Shown here: positions 13,820 through 20,937 of the stretch, one piece after another
Layout: each line of letters begins with the position of its first letter
How positions within the stretch are numbered: position 1 is the stretch's first letter
Assembly (NCBI GenBank): GCA_934148995.1
Contig: CAKPDM010000017.1
Coordinates: 1 to 25,936, forward strand
Reading direction: 5' to 3'
Source of the DNA: an uncultured Bacilli bacterium
GTDB lineage: Bacteria; Bacillota_I; Bacilli_A; RF39; UBA660
Length of the DNA: 25,936 nucleotides
The notes under the pieces: generated by a model
What the model saw: the letters and a program-made list of their open reading frames with translations, nothing else
Told to the model about the DNA's origin: nothing
The model's database searches: none
Translations under genes and position numbers: made by a program

Positions 13820-14725
13820 ATGGATACATTTTTTAAAGAAGTGGAAGAAAGAGAAATAGGAAGAATTGTTTATGATGCTCCGTTATCAAAATATACAACC
13901 TATAAAGTCGGTGGTACTGCAAGAGCAATTATCTATCCTAAAGGTAGAAGAGAATTAGTTGAGTTATGTAAATTGATTAAAGCTAACAATATTAAATATA
14001 AAATATTAGGAAATGGTAGTAACTTATTATTTAGTGATGACTTGTATGATGGCGTGTTAATCAAGTTAGATGAATTTGATAAGATAGAATTTGTTAGAAA
14101 TAAAGTTATTTGTGGAGCAGGAGCTTCATTAATGCGAGTAGCAAGAGAAGCTATGAAAAAAGGTTTAGCAGGTTTAGAGTTTGCTTCTGGTATTCCTGGT
14201 ACTATTGGTGGAGCAATTTATATGAATGCTGGAGCTTACAAAAGTGATATGGGTTATATCACTACCAATGTAACAGTCTTAACAGATGACTTAAAAATTA
14301 TTACTTTAACAAATGCTGAGATGGACTTTCATTATCGAAGCTCTTATTTACAAAAACATAAAGATTATATTTGTTTAGAGGCAGTATTAAAGCTTACTAA
14401 AGGTGATAGAAAACAAATAGAAGAAGTCGTAAAAGAGCGAAGAGAGCGAAGAGTAGAGTCTCAACCGCTTGAATATCCATCAGCAGGAAGTGTTTTTAGA
14501 AATCCCGAGGGAATGTTTGCTGGTAAGTTAATTGAAGACTTAGGACTAAAAGGTTTAACTAAAGGAGGAGCAGAAGTTAGTTTAAAACACGCTAACTTTG
14601 TAGTTAATAAAGAAAATGCCACTGCTAAAGATATTCATGATTTAATTATGTTTGTACATGATGCCGTACTTGATAAATATGGAGTAGATTTAAAGATAGA
14701 ACAAGAATTTGTAAATTGGGAGTAG
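13820..14725 (+). CDS. murB: UDP-N-acetylenolpyruvoylglucosamine reductase MurB
   Basis: A 301-residue FAD flavoenzyme that reduces UDP-GlcNAc-enolpyruvate to UDP-MurNAc with NADPH. FAD-binding motifs are TTYKVGGTA (26-34), GNGSNLL (64-70) and ASGIPGTIGGAIYMNAGAY (122-140). The active site shows YRSSYL with Arg173, Ser224 in SAGSVFRNP as proton donor, and a Glu near the C-terminus (LKIEQE). The loop and length fit the Gram-positive (type II) MurB rather than the longer enterobacterial form. The ATG touches the murG stop codon, and AAGGAA inside the murG end acts as ribosome binding site, so translation is coupled. The murG-murB-divIB order is a common arrangement of the division and cell wall cluster in Bacillota. 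Confidence 0.97.
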   Translation: MDTFFKEVEEREIGRIVYDAPLSKYTTYKVGGTARAIIYPKGRRELVELCKLIKANNIKYKILGNGSNLLFSDDLYDGVLIKLDEFDKIEFVRNKVICGAGASLMRVAREAMKKGLAGLEFASGIPGTIGGAIYMNAGAYKSDMGYITTNVTVLTDDLKIITLTNAEMDFHYRSSYLQKHKDYICLEAVLKLTKGDRKQIEEVVKERRERRVESQPLEYPSAGSVFRNPEGMFAGKLIEDLGLKGLTKGGAEVSLKHANFVVNKENATAKDIHDLIMFVHDAVLDKYGVDLKIEQEFVNWE

Positions 14726-14729
14726 AGTT

Positions 14730-15416
14730 ATGGCAAAGATTAAAAAAAGAAAAAGATTAAAATTAATACCTTTTTTTTTACTTATTCTAGTAATTGCTCT
14801 TATTGTTTTTGTTACAGATGTTATTCTAGATGCTAGAATTAAAAATATAGTAATTAAGGGAAATGAAATAGTAACAGATCAACAACTAATTGATAAAGCA
14901 GGTTTAACTAACTATCCAAGTTTTTATAAAACTAGTAGTTATAAAATAAAGAAGAATTTAGAAGAAATACCGTTTATTAAAAACGTTAAAGTAAGAAAGA
15001 GTTTTTATCATGTTTTAACGATTGAAGTAGTAGAACATAAAGTTTTATTAAAGAAAGAAACAACTGGTAAATTAGTATTAGAAAATATGGAAGAAGTAAC
15101 AACTACGGAAGAAGTTCCTTATACTGTACCAAGATTAATAAATGATGTACCTAAAGATAAATATAAAGATCTACTTAAAAATCTTTTAAAAGTGAAGAAG
15201 AATGTTAGAAGTAGTATTAGTGAGTTTTATTATGACCCTAATGACTTTGATAAAGATAGATTTTTACTTTATATGGATGATGGTAATAGTGTTTACCTAA
15301 CACTTACTAAGTTTAGAATGATTAACTATTACAATGATGTCTTACCACAACTTGATGGTAAGAAAGGAATACTTTACTTAGATTCAGGAAATCACTTTCA
15401 GATAATGGAAAATTAA
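14730..15416 (+). CDS. divIB: Cell division protein DivIB/FtsQ
   Basis: A 228-residue bitopic membrane protein. A basic N-terminus (KIKKRKRLK) precedes one transmembrane helix (about 13-31). A POTRA domain follows (about 34-103: RIKNIVIKGNEIVTDQQLIDKAGL to SFYHVLTIEVVEHK), then the beta domain, ending in LDGKKGILYLDSGNHF. DivIB/FtsQ bridges early and late divisome proteins and regulates septal wall synthesis from outside the membrane. The POTRA start and KV(R/K)xxxxxxLxIxVxE pattern are typical. It is the last gene of the operon, 4 nt after murB. The gene after it is not ftsA or ftsZ: a terminator and an accessory region follow instead. Confidence 0.93.
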   Translation: MAKIKKRKRLKLIPFFLLILVIALIVFVTDVILDARIKNIVIKGNEIVTDQQLIDKAGLTNYPSFYKTSSYKIKKNLEEIPFIKNVKVRKSFYHVLTIEVVEHKVLLKKETTGKLVLENMEEVTTTEEVPYTVPRLINDVPKDKYKDLLKNLLKVKKNVRSSISEFYYDPNDFDKDRFLLYMDDGNSVYLTLTKFRMINYYNDVLPQLDGKKGILYLDSGNHFQIMEN

Positions 15417-15454
15417 AAATACACGGATAATCCAAAATATTTAAAATTTTAAAC

Positions 15455-15488
15455 AAAAAATGATTAACTAATGTGTTATCATTTTTTT
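15455..15488. terminator. Terminator of the divIB operon
   Basis: AAAAAATGA (15455-15463) and TAAC (15465-15468) pair with GTTA (15475-15478) and TCATTTTTT (15479-15487) around a 6-nt loop, with one bulged T. A and T runs on both sides allow termination in either direction. Confidence 0.82.
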
Positions 15489-15521
15489 GTTAATAAATTT
15501 TTTTCAGAAAGTGGTGATAAA

Positions 15522-15787
15522 ATGGAAAATATTAATGTCATAGAACAAAAAAATAATGTTATTGATATTAATGCTAGTATAGAGAATATGATATTTGAAA
15601 TAAGAGGAGCACAAGTGATGCTATCTTCAGATGTTACAAAATTTATCAAGTAGAAACCAGAGAAATCAATGAGGTTATCAAAAGAAATATTAAAAGATTT
15701 CCTGATACTTTTTGCTTTCAATTAACAGAGCAAGAATTTTATAATTTGAGATCGCAAATTGCGCTATCAAACAAAAACAATAGATAA
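15522..15787 (+). pseudogene. Frameshifted ORF6N-domain gene (phage antirepressor type)
   Basis: From the ATG at 15522 the frame reads through IENMIFEIRGAQVMLSSDV to a TAG at 15651. The same family continues in a different frame from 15644: YQVETREINEVIKRNIKRFP, then DTFCFQLTEQEFYNLRSQ, ending in TAA at 15785. The two parts together make the ORF6N domain (VML-SD-Y-VETxxxNExVKRNxxRFPxxFxFQLTxxE), known from phage and prophage antirepressor proteins. A loss of two bases near 15643-15646 explains the shift. The expected C-terminal part after LRSQ is missing, so it is truncated as well. It looks like the remnant of a mobile element and marks the start of an accessory region. A ribosome binding site (GTGGTGAT) is still present before the ATG. 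Confidence 0.75.
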
Positions 15788-15830
15788 AGTCCAAAATAAA
15801 TTATTAATTAATTTAAGAGGGAGAGTTGCA

Positions 15831-16025
15831 ATGAGAGAAGATGACATTGAAAAAGGAATTATTTTAGGAAAGACGTTGCTTGAAAAAAAGAATAATAATT
15901 TAGATGATTTTGATTTTAATACAGAAAAACTAATAATAAAATATTTACCAATACTTTTTATTTTCATTATGTTGTTTAGAATACTTCTATTTTCTTTTTT
16001 TAAATTATATATATCATATATTTGA
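15831..16025 (+). CDS. Possible small membrane protein, 64 residues
   Basis: A short frame with a good ribosome binding site (AAGAGGGAG, 10 nt before the ATG). The N-terminal half is charged and hydrophilic (MREDDIEKGIILGKTLLEKK); the C-terminal half is almost entirely hydrophobic or aromatic (about residues 35-64), enough for one membrane helix. I recognise no family. It lies between the ORF6N remnant and the promoter of the acetyltransferase gene. It could be a real small membrane peptide, a toxin-like peptide or chance. Its codon use is as AT-rich as the non-coding DNA, which lowers confidence. Confidence 0.35.
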   Translation: MREDDIEKGIILGKTLLEKKNNNLDDFDFNTEKLIIKYLPILFIFIMLFRILLFSFFKLYISYI

Positions 16026-16065
16026 AAAATTTCGTAAATAATAACCAAAACTTTACTTTTTATAG

Positions 16066-16071
16066 TATAAT
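16066..16071 (+). promoter_or_regulatory. -10 box of the acetyltransferase / ABC exporter operon
   Basis: TATAAT lies 46 bp upstream of the ATG at 16117 in an otherwise non-coding stretch. No convincing -35 was found. A small hairpin with a CTG loop (AAGGTAG 16080-16086, CTACTTT 16090-16096) lies in the leader. Confidence 0.5.
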
Positions 16072-16116
16072 GTGTATACAAGGTAGCTGCTACTTTGAAG
16101 AATGGAGGTATATGAT

Positions 16117-16554
16117 ATGAATATTGAATTCAAAATAGCAACTTTAGAAGATGTGGAAGATATTATCAAACTGTGTAATAGATGCTTTGATGAAACTACT
16201 TCTTTGGAGTATGCAAGAAGAATTTATCAAGAAAATGAAAATGATGTTAATCAAATTTACGTTATAGGTGTAATGGAAGGAGAAATTGTAGCACATGCTA
16301 AAGTAAATATTATTCCAACTATTTATGAAGATATGAATACTTATGCAATATTAAATCATGTTTGCGTAAAACCAGAATTAAGACGTGAACATATTGGAAC
16401 AATGTTACTTGATGAATGTTTTAGATTAGCAAAAGTTCATAACTGTAAATGCGTAGAACTATGGTCTAAGAACTTTAGAAAAGCTGCTCATGGTTTATAT
16501 CACAAATATGGATTTGAAGTTGTTGACGCTAAATTCTTTTCAAAAAATATTTAA
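16117..16554 (+). CDS. GNAT family N-acetyltransferase
   Basis: A 145-residue single-domain GNAT protein that would transfer an acetyl group from acetyl-CoA to an unknown amine. The fold pattern is complete: IEFKIATLEDVEDIIKL at the start, GVMEGEIVAHAKV in strand 4, and LNHVCVKPELRREHIGTMLL carrying the acetyl-CoA pyrophosphate loop (R-x-x-H-x-G, where the usual first Gly is His). AAHGLYHKYGFE and a short tail end the domain. The ATG at 16117 is chosen because GGAGGT lies 6 nt upstream; an earlier ATG at 16102 precedes that site. The next gene follows after 17 nt, so it is probably co-transcribed with the unknown membrane protein and the ABC exporter. It may modify or protect against something handled by them, which is inference. 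Confidence 0.87.
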   Translation: MNIEFKIATLEDVEDIIKLCNRCFDETTSLEYARRIYQENENDVNQIYVIGVMEGEIVAHAKVNIIPTIYEDMNTYAILNHVCVKPELRREHIGTMLLDECFRLAKVHNCKCVELWSKNFRKAAHGLYHKYGFEVVDAKFFSKNI

Positions 16555-16571
16555 TGAATTAGGGGTAAATT

Positions 16572-17753
16572 ATGAAAATAAGTAATGTTTATGTAGGTGG
16601 TTGGTTTCAAAGAACAATGCTTCAATTGTCAGAGATTTATGATTTTTTGAGAGATTGTAAAACTCAATTAAATCTTGATACCAATAAACTTAATGAATTT
16701 CGAAAAGGTCTAGAAATAGGAAGAATTGATTATGGAGTAGCCGGTGAAGAATATGTTGAATTTACGACTGCTTTAAATATAAGAGTTAAAATATTTGAAG
16801 ATGGTTTAATAATTTTAAATAATCAACTTGTTAGTGAAGATACATTATTTGCTGATATTGATCATGCAACAGATTATTATGAGAAACGTTTGTCACCAGC
16901 AATCAATTATTTATTTAGCTTAGGAGCTCCAGTTCCAAAAGAACTAGCTAATATAGAAACTATATATCCATATTTTATTGTGTGTGAAAATGCCACAAAA
17001 GAAGAAATGGAGTCTTTAATTTCAAGAACTGAAAAGCAAAAATACTTTGAATTTAACAATGAAAAGTATGATGTTACTAGAGGAGACAAGTACTATTTTA
17101 TAAATAATAAAAGTCAAACTATTGGAAATATTGAACGATATATTGAAGAACAGATCTTTATTCGTGAATATAAGGGTCAGTTACATAGATATTTAAATCT
17201 TCATCGTATAATTTGGGAAAAAATAGATAAGGTTAAGGAAAATGCTAGAGTAAAAGGCTCAGATATAGTCAAATTTAATAGTAAATTAGAAGGTTATGCT
17301 AAAACAATAAATTTAATTGATGGAAGAATTAATCAAATGAGTACCTATCTACCAACTAGAGAAAAAATTGCTAAGGGTGATAAAGAGTTAGCTGAATTTC
17401 TTGCTATATCTGGTTATCGCTATGAGACCTTGAAAGATACACTTGATTATATAAAATCATTATGGACAATGACAAAAAATTATGTTGTATCAGCCCAAAA
17501 ACTATTTAATGATTTACAAAGTGCCATAACTAATAAATCAATTAGTAACTTAACTATTGTAACATCGATGGGTGTTGGTGCTTCCTTAATAGATTTGTTT
17601 ACCTCATCGAGACCATCACTTAGTTTATTTGGTATTATCTATTTCTTTGCTTTAGCTATTATTGGTTGGTGTGTAAATAAAATTATGTCCGTCATAGCTA
17701 AAAATAGAATTTATGAAGTTAATGACATAGAATATGACAAGGATATTAAATGA
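16572..17753 (+). CDS. Unknown protein with C-terminal two-helix membrane anchor
   Basis: I do not recognise this 393-residue protein. Residues 1-325 are soluble in character: an N-terminal alpha/beta part with FTTALNIRVKIFEDGLIIL, a conserved-looking SPAINYLFSLGAPVPKELAN stretch (about 108-127), and a helical, probably coiled-coil middle (about 200-320, with KVKENARVKGSDIVKF and INQMSTYLPTREKIAK). Two hydrophobic helices follow (about 327-344 and 352-370) and a short acidic tail. Overall it resembles a cytoplasmic sensor or adaptor tied to the membrane by a C-terminal hairpin. Its TGA stop overlaps the ATG of the ABC exporter gene (ATGA), so translation is coupled and the two proteins probably act together. 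RBS AGGGGT lies 8 nt before the ATG. Confidence 0.85.
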   Translation: MKISNVYVGGWFQRTMLQLSEIYDFLRDCKTQLNLDTNKLNEFRKGLEIGRIDYGVAGEEYVEFTTALNIRVKIFEDGLIILNNQLVSEDTLFADIDHATDYYEKRLSPAINYLFSLGAPVPKELANIETIYPYFIVCENATKEEMESLISRTEKQKYFEFNNEKYDVTRGDKYYFINNKSQTIGNIERYIEEQIFIREYKGQLHRYLNLHRIIWEKIDKVKENARVKGSDIVKFNSKLEGYAKTINLIDGRINQMSTYLPTREKIAKGDKELAEFLAISGYRYETLKDTLDYIKSLWTMTKNYVVSAQKLFNDLQSAITNKSISNLTIVTSMGVGASLIDLFTSSRPSLSLFGIIYFFALAIIGWCVNKIMSVIAKNRIYEVNDIEYDKDIK

Positions 17754-19504
17754 AACGATACTTTAATACAGTTAAAACTCTTTTAAAGATAGCAAATGGT
17801 AAATTTTTTGTAGTAGTTCAAATGTTTGTAAGCTGTGGCTTGTACAACTTTTCAAATCTCTTACCACCAATTGCGACTGCAGGAATAATAGCAGCAATAA
17901 CAAATAATAATTTTAATGGTATTTGGTATTATGTAATACTGTATCTGCTTTTTTATATTCTTTATTTTACAATGTTAAATTGGAATTATTACACTTATAC
18001 AGTTCTTGCTAATTATTATCATTTGGAAGTTCAAAAAAAATTATTTGATCATGTAGTCAACAATGATTCTATTTTTAATAAGATTTCTAAGGGTAAAATA
18101 GTTGATACAACAAGTGATGATGTTAGATATTTAGTTGATATATTAAATGCTGCTAGTGAGGCCTTAATGAGGTTGCTTCAATTAATTGTTATTTTTATTG
18201 TCTTCAGTTTTTATGATATTGGTGTTGCCTTTATGACTTTGTTTATAGATTTTATTTATCTTATATTAATGAACAATAATTCAAAGAATGTTTCAAAGTA
18301 TTATGAAGGAACTAGAAAGTATGAAGATAAAGTTATTGATACTTTAAATCAAATGTTAGTTAATTTAAAGCAGATTAAATCATTAAACTTAATGCCTAGT
18401 CTGGACAAAAAATTAGATAGAACTAGAAAAAAGTGGGCTCAAGAATATCAGAAAAAAAGGAAATTTATGACCAGTAGATATTGTAAAATGCCTTATGTAG
18501 TTTATATTGGAAAAATACTTTTATATATCTATTTAGCATTTTTAGTTACAAGTAATAAAATGACTATTGATAAATTGGTGTTATTAATAAGTTACTTTGA
18601 ACTTACTATTACTTGTACTGATTCTATGCTTAAATATTTATTGGATTTAAGTAACTATAATATAAGAATAAAAAGAATAAAGAATATTCTTGATTATGAT
18701 TCTCAAAATAATATAGATTTTGGTGATATAACTAATGATTATATAAGTGGTACTGTGTTGTTTGATAAAGTAAATTATAGAATTAAAAGTAAATCGATAC
18801 TAAATAATGTATCATTTAAAATATATCCTAATGAAATAACTGCTATTGTTGGACATTGTGGATCTGGTAAATCAACTATCATTAATTTATTGTATCGTCT
18901 TGATAGGATAAATTCAGGAAGTATATTAGTTGATGATGAAAATATTTATAATTACACCAAAAAAGCATATTCATCTAATGTATCTGGTATTTTTCAAAAG
19001 CCTTTTGTATTTGAAATGAGTATACGTGATAATTTATCATTGGTAGATAGTAACTTTGAAAATCAGCTAGAAGCTTGTAAAAGAGTTGGTATACATGAAT
19101 TTATAGAAACCTTGCCAAAAGGTTATAATACTATAATTAAAAATGATGAAAGAATATTTTCTGAAGGTCAAAAACAATTATTAGCTATAGCAAGAGCATT
19201 ATTAACTAAATCAGAAATATTACTATTTGATGAAGCAACGAGTAACATAGACTTAGAATCAACTTCAAAGGTAAGTTTAATTTTGAAAGATTTAAAACAA
19301 GATCATACTATTATTATGGTTACTCATAAACCTGATATGATGAAAATAGCTGATAGAGTTATTGTTTTAGATAATGGTAAGGTAGTTGCTAAGGGATTAA
19401 ATCAAGAAGTGTTTGATAAGAGCCCGTTATATAGAGAACTTAGAAACAGAACTTTTGCTAGTATTAGTGATAATATTATGAACCAAATGACAGAAACAAA
19501 ATAA
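17750..19504 (+). CDS. ABC exporter with fused membrane and ATPase domains
   Basis: A 584-residue half-transporter. Residues about 18-300 form the type IV exporter membrane domain with roughly six hydrophobic segments (around 20-50, 57-75, 138-155, 158-175, 248-268 and 272-290). The ATPase domain has Walker A GHCGSGKST (368-376), Q-loop Gln416, signature FSEGQ (470-474, in place of LSGGQ), Walker B ILLFDE (490-495) and switch His526. It should act as a homodimer, since no second half-transporter is nearby. The substrate is unknown: there is no peptidase C39 domain, so it is not a double-glycine peptide exporter of the usual kind. The start overlaps the preceding gene by 4 nt. A strong bidirectional terminator follows. 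Confidence 0.93.
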   Translation: MKRYFNTVKTLLKIANGKFFVVVQMFVSCGLYNFSNLLPPIATAGIIAAITNNNFNGIWYYVILYLLFYILYFTMLNWNYYTYTVLANYYHLEVQKKLFDHVVNNDSIFNKISKGKIVDTTSDDVRYLVDILNAASEALMRLLQLIVIFIVFSFYDIGVAFMTLFIDFIYLILMNNNSKNVSKYYEGTRKYEDKVIDTLNQMLVNLKQIKSLNLMPSLDKKLDRTRKKWAQEYQKKRKFMTSRYCKMPYVVYIGKILLYIYLAFLVTSNKMTIDKLVLLISYFELTITCTDSMLKYLLDLSNYNIRIKRIKNILDYDSQNNIDFGDITNDYISGTVLFDKVNYRIKSKSILNNVSFKIYPNEITAIVGHCGSGKSTIINLLYRLDRINSGSILVDDENIYNYTKKAYSSNVSGIFQKPFVFEMSIRDNLSLVDSNFENQLEACKRVGIHEFIETLPKGYNTIIKNDERIFSEGQKQLLAIARALLTKSEILLFDEATSNIDLESTSKVSLILKDLKQDHTIIMVTHKPDMMKIADRVIVLDNGKVVAKGLNQEVFDKSPLYRELRNRTFASISDNIMNQMTETK

Positions 19505-19531
19505 AAGTTTTGTTGTGTTAAATTAATAAAT

Positions 19532-19577
19532 AAAAAACTACTAAGAGATATTTAAATCTATTCTTAGTAGTTTTTTT
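19532..19577. terminator. Strong bidirectional terminator
   Basis: AAAAAACTACTAAGA (19532-19546) pairs perfectly with TCTTAGTAGTTTTTT (19562-19576) over 15 bp around a 15-nt loop. It lies between the convergent ABC exporter and DUF4143-type ATPase genes and serves both; the stop codon of the latter is in its edge. Confidence 0.93.
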
Positions 19578-20763
19578 AATCATCTAAAGAATTCATTAAA
19601 AGAAAATCTTTTAGTTTGATATGTTCAATAACACTAGTTGAGTAATCAATTTCATCATTTGTGATTAATATCTTTTTCGAATTGTTATCTATATTATTGA
19701 AAGCCCTAAATTCTCTTTCATAAGCTTTATCTTCTGCTACACTATATGCTACTTGAATGTAATATTTTTTATTATCTTTAAAAGCGACGAAATCTATTTC
19801 TTTATTGTTATTATTAAAGACATTAACTTCATATCCCATATAAATAAGTTCATTATAAACAATATTTTCTAGATTGTGACTTATATCATATCTATTATCA
19901 ATACATAGTATAGAGTTGAAAGCAACATCAGAGTCATAAATCTTAAAATAATAAGCTAATTCCTTTTTGGTAGCAGTAGAGAAAGGTTTAATTCTATCAA
20001 TTATATATGCCTCCTCAAGATAAGATACATATTTTATTATAGTATTAATAGAACCATCAACTTGTTCACTTTTTAAATAACTTTCAATACTTCTACTTGA
20101 AAAAATTCTGGCATTAGACCTTAAAATATAATTTGTTATTTTTTTAAATAACTCAGTATTTTTAATGTTAAATCTAACGATTAAATCCTTGTTGACGATA
20201 GAACTATAAATGTCATTAAGATATATTAATCTATCTTCTTTGCTACTAAATTCTAATAATTTTGGAAAACCACCCCAAATAAGATAGTCAGTTATAGTAT
20301 AATTATTGCCAGTCTCTTTAGAGTAATTAAGCATTTCTTTGTAAACAAATGGTCTTATTCTAAATGAAACATATCTTCCACTAAATTCCTTTGTAAACTC
20401 TTTTGATAAAATTTTTGAATTTGATCCAGTAATAAAAACAGAAGTATTGTGTAGTCTTAAAGTTTTACAAGCTTTTTGCCAATCAGTAACTTCTTGAATT
20501 TCATCAAAAAAGACATAGCATAAACCAGATTTCCTATTATTATCAACATAATCGAGTAGCTGTTCACAATTAGAAATATTTGATATTATTCTTTCATCTT
20601 CAAAATTAAGATAGATTATATTATCTGTTTTTTCCTTTATCTCATTCATTATTTGTTCTAAAATAATTGATTTGCCACATCTTCTAATACCTGTTATTAT
20701 TTTGATTAAATCAGAATCGTAAAAGCCACGGATTCTTTTTAAATAGTGTTCTCGCTTAATCAA
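19576..20763 (-). CDS. AAA ATPase of the AAA_14 / DUF4143 family
   Basis: A 395-residue protein with an N-terminal P-loop ATPase domain: the family opening IKREHYLKRIRGFYDSDLIK, Walker A GIRRCGKS (25-32), Walker B VFFDE (84-88) and sensor ITGSNS (111-116). The C-terminal half carries the DUF4143 part with VAYSVAEDKAYERE. It resembles the restriction-endonuclease-like fold end of this family (EIDFVAFKDNKKYYIQVAY). Such genes are common, often accessory, and of unknown cellular role. I choose TTG at 20763 as start: it gives the standard N-terminus, has AGAGGTG 6 nt upstream, and lies downstream of a perfect promoter. The longer frame to 20811 would begin inside the promoter. It is monocistronic, with repeated operator-like motifs. 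Confidence 0.88.
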   Translation of the reverse strand: MIKREHYLKRIRGFYDSDLIKIITGIRRCGKSIILEQIMNEIKEKTDNIIYLNFEDERIISNISNCEQLLDYVDNNRKSGLCYVFFDEIQEVTDWQKACKTLRLHNTSVFITGSNSKILSKEFTKEFSGRYVSFRIRPFVYKEMLNYSKETGNNYTITDYLIWGGFPKLLEFSSKEDRLIYLNDIYSSIVNKDLIVRFNIKNTELFKKITNYILRSNARIFSSRSIESYLKSEQVDGSINTIIKYVSYLEEAYIIDRIKPFSTATKKELAYYFKIYDSDVAFNSILCIDNRYDISHNLENIVYNELIYMGYEVNVFNNNNKEIDFVAFKDNKKYYIQVAYSVAEDKAYEREFRAFNNIDNNSKKILITNDEIDYSTSVIEHIKLKDFLLMNSLDD

Positions 20764-20782
20764 TTTTATCACCTCTAAATTG

Positions 20783-20811
20783 ATTATAGTGAACAATTTT
20801 TGCATTGTCAA
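20783..20811 (-). promoter_or_regulatory. Promoter of the DUF4143-type ATPase gene
   Basis: On the minus strand, perfect TTGACA (plus TGTCAA, 20806-20811) and perfect TATAAT (plus ATTATA, 20783-20788) are 17 bp apart. The first copy of the repeated TGAACAATTT motif lies between them. Confidence 0.9.
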
Positions 20812-20869
20812 TGAAATTGTTCAGTTGAGTGAACAATTTTTAAAATGATATGTAAATTGTTCAGTTGCA
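20790..20869. repeat. Two 40-bp tandem repeats of a palindromic motif in the ATPase promoter
   Basis: TGAACAATTT occurs at 20790-20799 and 20830-20839, and its reverse complement AAATTGTTCA at 20814-20823 and 20854-20863. Like-oriented copies are exactly 40 bp apart. The two central copies form a perfect 10-bp inverted repeat with a 6-bp spacer; within each unit the spacer is 14 bp. The first 12 bp and the 14 bp AAATTGTTCAGTTG of each unit are identical, while the 12 bp between them differ. Conservation limited to the ends, together with overlap of the -35 to -10 region, indicates binding sites for a repressor. Confidence 0.75.
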
Positions 20870-20885
20870 AATTTTAAATCTATCT

Positions 20886-20914
20886 TTGGTAAAAGTTGAA
20901 AAATATGATATAGT
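20886..20914 (+). promoter_or_regulatory. Promoter of uvrC
   Basis: TTGGTA (20886-20891) and TATAGT (20909-20914) are 17 bp apart, and TGA directly before the -10 makes it an extended -10 element. It lies 24 bp upstream of the uvrC ATG and beyond the last TGAACAATTT-type motif. Confidence 0.6.
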
Positions 20915-20937
20915 ATCTATAGAAATTGGTGATATGT

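Noticed and set aside
15479..15721. Minus-strand frame opposite the ORF6N remnant
   Set aside because: The plus strand shows a recognisable domain; the opposite frame resembles no protein and runs through the terminator.
20790..20869. CRISPR-like array
   Set aside because: Only two 40-bp units, with palindromic ends placed on a promoter, no spacer-length regularity beyond this, and no cas genes.
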